64,000 bases of DNA from Smallanthus sonchifolius. Taxonomy: Eukaryota; Streptophyta; Magnoliopsida; Asterales; Asteraceae. Numbering within the stretch: position 1 is the first letter of the stretch; the number at the start of each line of letters is the position of its first letter. Below are positions 9,801 to 23,460 of this stretch, in pieces. Made by a program: the position numbers and the translations under genes. The notes beneath the pieces are model-generated. The model saw only the letters and a program-made list of their open reading frames with translations. It was not told the origin of the DNA and did not search any database. The stretch covers positions 15,592,501 through 15,656,500 of the forward strand of contig CM042039.1 of assembly GCA_023525975.1 (NCBI GenBank), in the 5' to 3' direction.

Positions 9801-12800
9801 CGACAGATCAAAGTGATTATACAGAAGATAGTGCATTCAGATTTGAAAGATTGGTCAGGGAAGCTTGATGATGCCTTATGGTCCACCGCACCGCTTATAA
9901 AACTCCAATCCGCACCACACCCGTACAGATTGGTGTATGGAAAAGGATGCGTCACACCCCGCCTCAGGCACCCCCTAGACGTGGGCGAGCCCGATTGGTA
10001 TCATTTGGTTACTAGTTTTCAGAGTTGTATAATATACAGCGGAAGTCTTTTAAAAAGGATCGTTTCATCATTTTCCTCAACCTCAAGGGTTGTATTTGTA
10101 AATATAAAACTCAGATGGAAAACAAAAGCCTTTTATTTACTTTTATAAACTTAGGGTTTCAATACCCTTCTCATTTGATTACAATGCTAGTTTGAAATCA
10201 AATACATGATGAGCCACTTGAAATAGTACAACTCAGGGTTGATCAGTTCCCTGGTCCTATCTACTTTCTTTTGGATATCCCTTTACACGAGGCCTGAGAA
10301 TCCTTCGTGACTTCCATCCGTTCTGGGTCAGATCCCATGTATGTCCGTATACTCTTCTCATCATATCTTAATCATTACGAGGAAAACGTTTTGAAAATAA
10401 AACGTCAGCGCCAACGCTGTTGAATACATTATCTTCACATAAAATCATTTTGGCACAAACAAGTATTAATTTCATAATCACAACTTCATGTTCGGGAGAT
10501 TACTTAAGCGGTATGGCGTCGATCACAGAATAGCTACTCCATATCATCCACAGACCAGCGGGCAGGTCGAAGTTTCCAACCGACATATCAAGGAGATTCA
10601 ACAGAAGACAGTGTAGTCAGATTGGGAAAGATTGGTCAGGGAAGCTTGATGATGCCTTATGGGCCACCGCACCGCTAATAAAACTCCAATCGACACCACA
10701 CCCGTACAGATTGGTGTATGTAAAAGGATGAGTCACACCCCGCCTCAGGCACCTCCTGGACGTGGGCGAGCCCGATTGGTATCATTTGGTTACTTGATTT
10801 CAGAGTTTTAAAATATACAGCGGAAGTCTTTTAAAAAGGATCGTTTCATCATTTTCCTCAACCTCAAGGGTTGTATTTGTAAATATCAAAACTCAGCTGG
10901 AAAACAAAAGCCTTGTATTTACTTTTATAAACATAGGGTTTCAATACTCTTCTCAATTGACTACAAATCAAGTTTGAAATCAAATACATGATGTGCCACT
11001 TGAAATAGTACAACTAAGGGTTGATTTGTTCCCAAGTCCTATCTCCTTTGTTTTGGATTTCCATTTACACGAGGGCTGAGAATCCTACGTGCATTCCATC
11101 CATTCTGGGTCAGATCTTATGTCTGCCCGTATACCCCTCTCATTATATCTTAATCATTACATGGAAAACATTTTGAAAATAAAACATCAGCGCTAACGCT
11201 GGTGAATACAATATCTTGACGAAAAATCATTTTGGCACAAACAAGTATTAATTTCATTATCACAACTTCATCTTCTGTAGATTACTTAAGAGGTGTGGCG
11301 TCGATCACAGAATAGCTACTCCATATCATCCACAGACAAGCGGGTAGGTCAAAGTTTCTAACCGACAGATCAAAGAGATCCTACAGAAGACAGTGCAGTT
11401 AGATTGGGAAAGATTGGCCAGGGAAGCTTGATGATGCCTTGTGGGCCTACCGCACCGCTTATAAAAATCCAATCGGCACCACACCGTATAGATTGGTGTA
11501 TGGAAAAGGATGTGTCACACCCCGCCTCAGGCACACCCTGGACGTGTGCGAGCCCGTTTGGTTACTGGATTTCAGAGTTTTATAAAATACAGCGGAAGTC
11601 TTTTAAAAAGGACCGTTTCATCATTTTCCTTAACCTCAAGGGTTGTATTTGTAAATATCAAACCTCAGCTGGAAAACAAAAGCCTTTTATTTACTTTTAT
11701 AAACATAGAGTTTCAATACCCTTCTCATTTGATTACAAAGAAAGTTTGAAATCAAATACATGATGAGCCACTTGATATAGTACAACTCAGGGTTGAGAAG
11801 TTTCATGGTCCTATCTCCTTTCTTTTGGATTTCCCTTTACACGAGGCTTGAAAATCCTATGTGCATTCCATCCGTTCTGGGCCAGATCTCATGTCTGCCT
11901 GTATACCCTTCTCATCATATCTTAATCATTACCAGGAAAACATTATGAAAATAAAATGTCAGCGCGAATGCTGGTGAATACAATATCTTGACATAAAATC
12001 ATTTTGGCACAAACAAGTATTAGTTTCATAATCACAACTTCATGTTCGGGAGATTACTTAAGCGGTATGGCGTCGATCACCATATCATCCATAGACCAGC
12101 GCGCAGGTCGAAGTTTCCAACTGACAGATTAAAGAGATTCTAAAGAATACTGTGTAGACAGATTGGGAGAGATTGGTAAGGGAAGATTGATGATGCCTTA
12201 TGGGCCACCACACCACTTACAAAACTCCAATCGTCACCACACCGTACAGATTGGTGTATGGAAAGGATGTGTCACACCCCGCCTCATGCAACCCATGGAT
12301 GTGGGCGAGCGCGATTGGTATCGTTTGGTTACTAGATTTCAGAGTTTTATAAAATACAGTGGAAGTCTTTTCAAAAGGATTCTTTCAACATTTTCCTCAA
12401 CCTCAAGGGAGTATTTGTAAATATCAAAACCCAGCTAGAAAATAAAAGCCTTTTATTTACTTTTATAAACATAGGGTTTCAATACCCTTCTCATTTAATT
12501 ACAAAGCAAGTTTGAAATCAAATACATGATGAGCCACTTGAAATAGTACCACTCAGGGTTGATTAGTTCCCTAGTCCTATCTCCTATCTTTTGGATTTTC
12601 CTTTACTAGAGGCCTCCTACGTGCATTCCATCAGTTCTGGGTCAGATCTCATGTATTCACGCATACCCTTCTCATCATATCTTAATCATTACCTGGAAAA
12701 CATTTTGAAAAAAAAACGTCAGCGCGAACGCTGGTGCATACAATATCTTGACATAAAATCATTTTGGCACAAACAAGTATTAGTTTCATAATCACAACTT

Positions 12801-15800
12801 CATGTTCGGTAGATTACTTAAGCGGTATGGCGTCGATCACATAATAGCTACTCCATATCATCCACAGACCAGCGGGCAGGTCGAAGTTTCTAACCCACAG
12901 GTCAAAGAGAATCTACAGAAGACAGTTCAGTCAGATTGGGAAAGATTGGTCAGGGAAGCTTGATGATGCCTTATGGGCCACCACACCGCTTATAAAACTC
13001 CAATCGGCACCACACCGTACAGATTGGTGTATGGAAAAGGATGTGTCACACCCCGCCTCAGGCAACCCATAGATGTGGGCGAGCCCGATTGGTATCGTTT
13101 GGTTATTAGATTTCAGAGTTTTATAAAATACAGCGGAACTCTTTTAAAAAGGATTATTTCATCATTTTCCTCAACCTCAAGGGTGTATTTGTAAATATCA
13201 AAACTCAGCTAGAAAACAAAAGCCTTTTATTTACTTTTATAAGCATAGGGTTTCAATACCCTTCTCATTTAATTACAAAGCAAGTTTGAAATCAAATACA
13301 TGATGAGCCACTTGAAATAGTACAACTCAGGGTTGATTAGTTCACTGGTCCTATCTCCTTTCTTTTGGATTTTCCTTTACTAGAGGCATGAGAATCCTAC
13401 GTGCATTCCATCAGCTTCGGCTTAGATCTCATGTGTGCCCGTATACCCTTCTCTTCATATCTTAATCATTACATGGAAAACATTTTGAAAATAAAACGTC
13501 AGCGCGAACGCTAGTGAATACAATATCTTGACATAAAATCATTTTGTCACAAACAAGTATTAGTTTCATAATCACAACTTCTTGTTCTGTAGATTACTTA
13601 AGCGGTATGGCGTCGATCACAGAATAGCTACTCCATATCATCCACAGACCAGCGGGAAGGTCAAAGTTTCCAACCGATAAATCAAAGAGATTCTAAAGAA
13701 GACAGTGTAGTCTGATTGGGAAAGATTGGTCAGGGAAGCTCGATTATGCCTTATGGGCCACCGCACCACTTATAAAACTCCAATCGGCACCACACCGTAT
13801 AGATTGGTATATGGAAAAGGATGTTTCACACCCCGCCTCAGGCAACCCATGGATGTGGGCGAGCCCGATTGGTATCGTTTGGTTACTAGATTTCAGAGTT
13901 TTATAAAATATAGCGGAAGTCTTTTAAAAAGGATTCTTTCATCATTTTCCTCAACCTTAAGGTAGTATTTGTAAATATCAAAACTCAGCTAGAAAACAAA
14001 AACCTTTTATTTACTTTTATAAACATAGGGTTTCAATACCCTTCTCATTTAATTACAAAGCAAGTTTGAAATCAAATACATGATGAGCCACTTGAAATAG
14101 TACCACTCAGGGTTGATTAATTCCCTGGTCCTATCTCCTTTCTTTTGGATTTTCCTTTACTAGAGGACTGAGAATCCTACGTGCATTCTATCAGTTCCGG
14201 GTCAGATCTCATGTATGCACGTATACCCTTCTCATCATATCTTAAGCATTACCTGGAAAACATTTTGAAAATAAAACATCAGCGCGAATGCTGGTGCATA
14301 CAATATATTGACATAAAATCATTTTGGCACAAACAAGTATTAGTTTCATAATCACAACTTCATGTTCGGTAGATTACTTAAGCAGTATGGCGTCGATCAC
14401 AGAATAGCTACTCCATATCATCCATGGACCAGCGGGCAGGTCAAAGTTTCCAACCGACAGGTCAAAGAGATTCTACAGAAGACAGTGCAGTCAGATTAGG
14501 AAAGATTGGTCAGGGAAACTTGATGATGCCTTATGGGCCACCGCACCGCTTAAAAAACTCCAATCGGCACCACACCGTACAGATTGGTATATGGAAAAGG
14601 ATGTTTCATACCCCGCCTCAGGCAACCCATGGATGTGGGCGAGCCCGATTGGTATTGTTTGGTTACTAGATTTCAGTGTTTTATAAAATACAACGGAAGT
14701 CTTTTAAAAAGGATTCTTTCATCATTTTCCTCAATCTCAAGGTAGTATTTGTAAATATCAAAACTCAGCTAAAAAACAAAAGCCTTTTATTTACTTTTAT
14801 AAACATAGGGTTTCAATACCCTTATCATTTAATTACAGTGCCAGATTGAAATCAAATACATGATGAGCCACTTGAAATAGTACCACTCAGGGTTGATTAA
14901 TTCCCTGGTCTTATCTCCTTTCTTTTGGATTTTCCTTTACTAGAGGACTGAGAATCCTACGTGCATTCCATCAGTTCCGGGTCAGATCTCATCTATGGAC
15001 GTATACCCTTCTCATCATATCTTAATCATTACCTGGAAAATGTTTTGAAAATAAAACGTTAGCGCGAACGCTGGTGAATACAATATCTTGACATAAAATC
15101 ATTTTGGCACAAACAAGTATTAGTTTCATAATCACAACTTCATGTTCGGGAGATTACTTAAGCGGTATGGCGTCGATCACATAATAGCTACTCCATATCA
15201 TCCACAGACCAGCGGGCAGGTAAAAGTTTCCAACCGACAAATCTAAGAGATTCTACATAAGACAGTGCAGTCAGATTGGGAAAGATTGGTCAGGGAAGCT
15301 TGATGATGCCTTGTGGGCCAACTGCACCGCTTTTAAAACTCCAATCGGCACCACACCGTACAGATTGGTGTATGGAAAAGGATGTGTCACACCCCACCTC
15401 AGGCACCCCCTGGATGTGGGCGAGCCCGATAGGTATCGTTTGTTTACTTGATTTCAGAGTTTTATAAAATATAGCGGAAGCCTTTTAAAAAGGTATCGTT
15501 TCATCATTTTCCTCAACCTCAAGGGTTGTATTTGTAAATATAAAACTCAGCTGGAAAACAAAAGCCTTTTATTTACTTTTATAAACATAGGATTTCAATA
15601 CCCTTCTCATTTGAATACAAAACAAGTTTGAAATCAAATACATGATTTGCCACTTGAAATAGTACAACGCATGGTTGATCAGTTCCCTGGTCCTATCTCT
15701 TTTCTTTTGGATTTCCCTTTACACGAGGCCTGATAATCCTACATGCATTCCATCCGTTCTGGGTCAGATCTCATGTCTGCCCGTATTCCCTTCTAATCAT

Positions 15801-18800
15801 ATCTTAATCATTACCTGGAAAATATTTTGAAAATAAAACGCCAGCGCGAACGCTGGTGAATACAATATCTTGACATAAAATCATTTTGGCACAAACAAGT
15901 ATTAGTTTCATAATCACAACTTCATGTTCTGTAGATTATTTAAGCTGTATAGCGTCGATCACAGAATAGCTACTAAATATCATCCATAGACCCGCGGGCA
16001 GGTCAAAGTTTCCAACTGACAAATCAAAGAGATTCTACAGAAGACGGTGTAGTCAGATTGGGAAAGATTGGTTAGGGAAGCTTGATGATGCCGTTTGGGC
16101 CACCGCACCGCTTATAAAACTCCAATCGGCACCACACCGTATAGATTGGTGTATGGAAAAGGATGTGTCACACCCCGCCTCAGGCACCCCCTAGACGTGT
16201 GCGAGCTCGATTGGTATCGTTCGGTTACTTGATTTCAGAGTTTTATAAAATATAGTGGAAGTCTTTTAAAAAGGACCGTTTCATCATTTTCCTCAACCTC
16301 AAGGGTTGTATTTGTATATATCAAAACTTAGTTGGAAAACAAAAGCCTTTTATTTACTATTATAAACATAGGGTTTCAATACCCTTCTCATTTGATTACA
16401 AAGCAAGTTTGAAATCAAATACATGATGAGCCACTTGAAATAGTACAACTCTGGGTTGATCAGTTCCGTGGTCCTATCTCCTTTCTTTTGGATTTCCCTT
16501 TACACGAGGCCTGAGAATCCTTCGTGCATTCCATCCGTAATGGGTCAGATCTCATGTCTGCCCGTATACCCTTCTCATCATATCTTAATCATTACCTGGA
16601 AAATGTTTTGAAAATAAAACATCAGCGCGAACGCTGGTAAATACAATATCTTGACATAAAATCATTTTGGCACAAACAAGTATTAATTTCATAATCACAA
16701 CTTCATGTTCGGGAGATTACTTACGCAGAATGGCGTCGATCACAGAATAGCTACTCCATATCATCCACAGACCAGTGGGCAGGTAAAAGTTTCCAACCGA
16801 CAAATCAAAGAGATTCTACAGAAGACAGTGCAGTCATATTGGGAAAAGTTGGTCGGGGAAGCTTGATGATGCCTTGTGGGCCAACTGCACCGCTTTTAAA
16901 ACTCCAATCGGCACCACACCGTACAGATTGGTGTATGGAAAAGGATGTGTCACACCCCACCTCAGGCACCCCCTGGACGTGGGCGAGCCCGATTGGTATC
17001 GTTTGTTTACTTGATTTCAGAGTTTTATAAAATATAGCGGAATGCCTTTTAAAAAGGTATCGTTTCATCATTTTCCTCAACCTCAAGGGTTGTATTTGTA
17101 AATATAAAACTCAGCTGGAAAACAAAAGCCTTTTATTTACTTTTATAAACATAGGGTTTCAATACCCTTCTCATTTGATTACAAAGCAAGTTTGGAATCA
17201 AATACATGATTAGCCACTTGAAATAGTACAACGCAGGGTTGATCAGTTCCCTTGTCCTATCTCTTTTCTTTTGGATTTCCCTTTACACGAGGCCTGATAA
17301 TCCAACATGCATTCCATCCGTTCTGGGTCAGATCTCATGTCTGCCCGTATACCCTTCTAATCATATCTTAATCATTACCTGGAAAACATTTTAAAAATAA
17401 AACGTCAGCGCGAACGCTGGTGAATACAATATCTTGACATAAAATCATTTTGGCACAAACAAGTATTAGTTTCATAATCACAACTTCATGTTCGTGAGAT
17501 TACTTAAGCGGTATGGCGTCAATCACAGAATAGCTACTCCATATCATCCACAGACCAGTGGGCAGGTCGAAGTTTACATCCGACAAATCAAAGAGATTCT
17601 ATAAAAAATAGTGTAGTCAGATTGGGAAAGATTTGTCAGGGAAGCTTGATGATGCCTTATGGGACAACCGCACCGCATATAAAATTCCAATCGGTACCAC
17701 ACCGTACAACATTGGTGTATGGAAAAGGATGTGTCACACCCCACCTCAGGCACCCCCTGGACGTGGGCAAGCCCGATTGGTATCCTTTGTTTACTTCATT
17801 TCATAGTTTTATAAAATACAGCAGAAGTCTTGTAAAAAGGACCGTTTCCTCAGTTTCCTCAACCTCAAGGGTTGTGTTTGTAAATATCAAAACTCAGCTG
17901 GAAAACAAAAACCTTTTATTTACTTTTATAAACATGGGGTTTCAATACCCTTCTCATTTGATTACAAAGCAAGTTTGAAATCAAATACATGATGAGCCAC
18001 TTGAAATAGTACAATTCAGGGTTGATCAGTTCCATGGTCCTATCTCCTTTCTTTTGGATTTCCTATTACACGAGGCCTGAGAATCCTTCGTGCTTTCCAT
18101 CCGTAATGGGTCAGATCTCATGTCTGCCTGTATACCCTTCTCATCATATCTTAATCATTACCTCGAAAATGTTTTGAAAATAAAATGTCAGCGCGAACGC
18201 TGGTGAATACAATATCTTAACATTAAATCATTTTGGAACAAACAAGTATTAATTTCATAATCACAACTTCATGTTCGGGAGATTACTTAAGCGATATGGC
18301 GTCGATCACAGAATATCTACTCCATATCATCCACAGACCAGCGGGCAGGTCAAAGTTTCCAACCGACAAATCAAAGAGATTCTACAGAAGACAGTGCAGT
18401 CATATTGGGAAAGCTTGGTCAGGGAAGCTTGATGATGCCTTGTGGGCCAACCACACCGCTTTTAAAATTCCAATTGGCACCACACCGTACAGATTGGTGT
18501 ATGGAAAAGGATGTGTCACACCCCACCTCAGGCACCCCCTAGACGTGGCCGAGCACGATTGGTTTCGTTTGTTTACTTGATTTCAGAGTTTTATAAAATA
18601 AAGCGGAAGACTTTTAAAAAGGTATTGTTTCATCATTTTCCTCAACCTCAAGGATTGTATTTGTAAATATAAAACTAAGCTGGAAAACAAAAGCCTTTTA
18701 TTTACTTTTATAAACATAGGGTTTCAATACCCTTCTCATTTGATTACAAAGCAAGTTTGAAATCAAATACATGATTAGCCACTTGAAATAGTACAAATCA

Positions 18801-19849
18801 GGGTTATCAGTTCCCTGGTCCTATCTCTTTTCTTTTGGATTTCCCTTTACACGAGGCCTGATAATCCTACATGCATTCCATCCGTTTTGCGTCAGATCTC
18901 ATATCTGCCCGTATACCCTTCTAATCATATCTTAATCATTACCTGGAAAACATTTTGAAAATAAAACGTTAGCGCGAACGCTGGTGAATACAATATCTTG
19001 ACTTAAAATCATTTTAGCACAAACAAGTATTAATTTCATAATTACAACTTCATGTTCGGTAGATTACTTAAGCGGTATGGCGTCGACCACATAAGAGCTA
19101 CTCCATATCATCCACAGACCAGCGGGCTGGTCGAAGTTTCCAACCGACAGGTCAAAGAGATTCTACAGAAGACAGTGTAGTCAAATTAGGAAAGATTGGA
19201 CAGGGAAGATTGATGATGCGTTATGGGCCACCGCTCCGCTTATAAAACTCCAATCGGCAGCACACCGTACAGATTGGTGTATGGAAAAGGATGTGTCACA
19301 CCCCGCCTCAGGCACCCCCTGGACGTGTGCGAGCCCGATTGGTGTCGTTCGGTTACTTGATTTCAGAGTTTTATAAAATACAGCAGAAGTCTTTTAAAAA
19401 GGACCGTTTCACCATTTCCCTCAACCTCAATGGTTGTATTTGTAAATATCAAAACTCAGCTGGAAAACAAAAGCCTTGTATTTACTTTGATAAACGTAGG
19501 GTTTCAATACCCTTCTCATTTGATTACAAAGCAAGTTTGAAATCAAATACATAATGAGCCACTTTAACTAGTACAACTCAGGGTTGATAAGTTCCCTGGT
19601 CCTATGTCCTTTCTTTTGGATTTCCCATTACATGAGGCATGAGAATCCTTCGTGCATTCCATACGTTCTGGGTCAGATCTCATATCTGCCTGTATACCAT
19701 TCTCATCATATCTTAATCATTACCTAGAAAACGTTTTGAAAATAAAACGTCTGCGCGAACGCTGGTGAATACAATATCTTGACAAAAAAATCATTTTGGC
19801 ACAAACAAGTATTAATTTCATAATCACAACTTCATGTTCGGGAGATTAC

Positions 19850-22800
19850 TTAAGCGGTATAGCGTCGATCACAGAATAGCTACTCCATATCATCCAAAGA
19901 CCAGCGGGCAGGTCAAAGTTTCCAACCGACAAATCAAAGAGATTCTACATAAGACAGTGTAGTCTGATTGGGAAAGATTGGTCAGGGAAGCTTGATGATG
20001 CCTTATGGGCCACCGCACCGCTTATAAAACTCCAATCGGCACCACACCGTATAGATTGGTGTATGGAAAAGGATGTGTCACACCCCGTCTCAGGCACGCC
20101 CTAGACGTGTGCGAGCCCAATTGGTATCGTTCGGTTACTTGATTTCAGAGTTTTATAAAATACAGCGGAAGTCTTTTAAAAAGGACCGTTTCATCATTTT
20201 CCTCAACCTCAAGGGTTGTATTTGTAAAAATCAAAACTCAGCTGGAAAACAAAAGCCTTTTATTTGCTTTTATAAACATAGGGTTTCAATACCCTTCTCA
20301 TTTGATTACAAAGCAAGTTTGAAATCAAATACATGACGAGCCACTTGAAATAGTACAACTCAGGGTTGATCAGTTCCCTGGTCCTATCTCCTTTCTTTTG
20401 GATTTCCCTTTACACGAGGCCTGAGAATCCTCTGTGCATTCCATCCGCAATGGGTCAGATCTCATGTCTGCCCGTATACCCTTGTCATCATATCTTAATC
20501 ATTACCTGGAAAACGTTTTGAAAATAAAACGTCAGCGCGAACGCTGGTGAATACAATATCTTGACATAAAATCATTTTGGTACAAACAAGTATTAATTTC
20601 ATAATCACAACTTCATGTTCGGGAGATTACTTAAGCGGTATGGCGTCAATCACAGAATAGATACTCCATATCATCCACAGACCAGTGGGCAGGTTGAAGT
20701 TTCCATCCGACAAATCAAAGAGATTCTATAGAAAACAGTGCAGTCAGATTGGGAAAGATTTGTCAGGGAAGCTTGATGATGCCTTATGGGCCAACCGCAC
20801 CGCATATAAAATTCCAATCGGTACCACACCGTACAACATTGGTGTATGGAAAAGGATGTGTCACACCCCACCTCAGGCACCCCCTGGACGTGGGCAAGTC
20901 CGATTGGTATCCTTTGTTTACTTCATTTCATAGTTTATAAAATACAGCAGAAGTCTTGTAAAAAGGACCGTTTCATCATTTTCTCAACCTCAAGTGTTGT
21001 ATTAGTAAATATCAAAACTCAGCTGGAAAACAAAAGCCTTGTATTTACTTTTATAAACATAGGGTTTCAATACCCTTCACATTTGATTACAAAGCATTTT
21101 TGAAATAAAAATACATGATGAGGCACTTGAAATAGTACAAATTAGGGTTGATCAGTTCCCTGGCCCTATCTCCTTTCTTTTGGATTTCCCAATACACAAG
21201 GCCTGAGAATCCTTCGTGCATTCCATCCGTTCTGGGTCAGATCTCATATATGCCCGTATACCCTTCTCATCATATCTTAATCATTACCTGGAAAACGTTT
21301 TGAAAATAAAACGTCAGCGCGAACGCTGGTGAATACAAATCTTGACAAAAAATCATTTTGGCACAAACAAGTATTAATTTCATAATCACAACTTCATGTT
21401 CGGGAGATTACTTAAGCGGTATGGCATCGATCACAGAATAGCTACTCCATATCATCCAAAGACCAGTGGGCAGGTCAAAGTTTCCAACCGATAAATCAAA
21501 TAGATTCTACATAAGACAGTGTAGTCTGATTGGGAAAGATTGGTCAGGGAAGCTTGATGATGCCTTATGGGCCACCGCACCGCTTATAAAACTCCAATCA
21601 GCACCACACCGTATAGATTGGTGTATGGAAAAGGATGTGTCACACCCCGTCTCAGGCACGCCCTAGACGTGTGCGAGCCCGATTGGTATCGTTCGGTTAC
21701 TTGATTTCAGAGTTTTATAAAATACAGCGGAAATCTTTTAAAAAGGACTGTTTCATCATTTTCCTCAACCTCAAGGGTTGTATTTGTAAATATCAAAACT
21801 CAGCTGCAAAACAAAAGCCTTTTATTTGCTTTTATAAACATAGGTTTTCAATACCCTTCTCATTTGATTACAAAGCAAGTTTGAAATCAAATACATGATG
21901 AGCCACTTGAAATAGTACAACTCATGGTTGATCAGTTCCCTGGTCCTATCTCCTTTGTTTTGGATTTCCCTTTACACGAGGCCTGATAATCCTTCGTGCA
22001 TTCCATACGCAATGGGTCAGATCTCATGTCTGCCCGTATACCCTTGTCATCATATCTTAATCATTACCTGGAAAACGAATTGAAAATAAAACGTCAGCGC
22101 GAACGCTGGTGAATACAATATCTTGACATAAAATCATTTTGGTACAAACAAGTATTAATTTCATAATCACAACTTCATGTTCGGGAGATTACTTAAGCGG
22201 TATGGCATCAATCACAGAATAGCTACTCCATATCATCCACAGACCAGTGGGCAGGTCGAAGTTTCCAACCGACAAATCAAAGAGATTCTATAGAAAACAG
22301 TGCAGTCAGATTGGGAAAGATTTGTCAGGGAAGCTTGATGATGCCTTATGGGCCAACCGCACCGCATATAAAATTCCAATCGGTACCACACCGTACAACA
22401 TTGGTGTATGGAAAAGGATGTGTCACACCCCACCTCAGACACCCCCTGGACGTGGGCAAGCCCGAATGGTATCCTTTGTTTACTTGATTTGATAGTTTTA
22501 TAAAATACAGCAGAAGTCTTTTAAAAAGGACCGTTTCATCATTTTCCTCAACCTCAAGGGTTGTATTTGTAAATATCAAAACTCAGCTGGAAAACAAAAG
22601 CCTTGTATTTACTTTTATATACATAGGGTTTCAATACCCTTCACATTTGATTACAAAGCAAGTTTGAAATCAAATACATGATGAGCCACTTGAAATAGTA
22701 CAACTCAGGGTTGATCAGTTCCCTGGTCCTATCTCCTTTATTTTGGATTTCCCATTACACGAGGCCTGAGAATCCTTCGTGCATTCCATCCGTAATGGGT

Positions 22801-23460
22801 CAGATCTCATATCTGCCCGTATACCCTTCTCATCATATCTTAATCATTACCTGGAAAACGTTTTGAAAATAAAACGTCAGCGCGAACGCTGGTGAATACA
22901 ATATCTTGACAAAAAATCATTTTGGCACAAACAAGTATTAATTTCATAATCATAACTTCATGTTCGGGAGATCACTTAAGCGGTATGGCGTCGATCACAG
23001 AATAGCAACCCCATATAATCCAAAGACCAGCGGGCAGGTCAAAGTTTCCAACCGACAAATTAAAGAGAATCTACAGAAGACAGTGTAGTCTGATTGGGAA
23101 AGATTGGTCAGGGAAGCTTGATGATGCCTTATGGGGCACCGCACCGCTTATAAAACTCCAATCGGCACCACACCGTATAGATTGGTGTATGGAAAAGGAT
23201 GTGTCACACCCCGTCTCAGACACCACTTAGAAGTGTGCAAGCCCGATTGGTATCGTTCAGTTACTTGATTTCAGAGTTTTATAAAATACAGCGGAAGTCT
23301 TTTAAAAAGGACCGTTTCATCATTTTCCTCAACCTCAAGGGTTGTATTTGTAAATATCAAAACTCAGCTGGAAAACAAAAGCCGTTTATTTACTTTTATA
23401 AACATAGGGTTTCAATACCCTTCTCATTTGATTACAAAGCAAGTTTGAAATCAAATACAT
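19850..23460 (+). repeat. Dimeric higher-order repeat (~1562-bp period)
   Basis: Alternate monomers resemble each other more than neighbours do. Sequence at 20073-20336 recurs at 21635-21898 and, more diverged, at 23199-23462. Sequence at 20749-20940 recurs at 22311 onward. A similar two-monomer spacing links 15276 and 16839, both with the GCCAACTGCACC variant. Boundaries are approximate. Confidence 0.7.
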
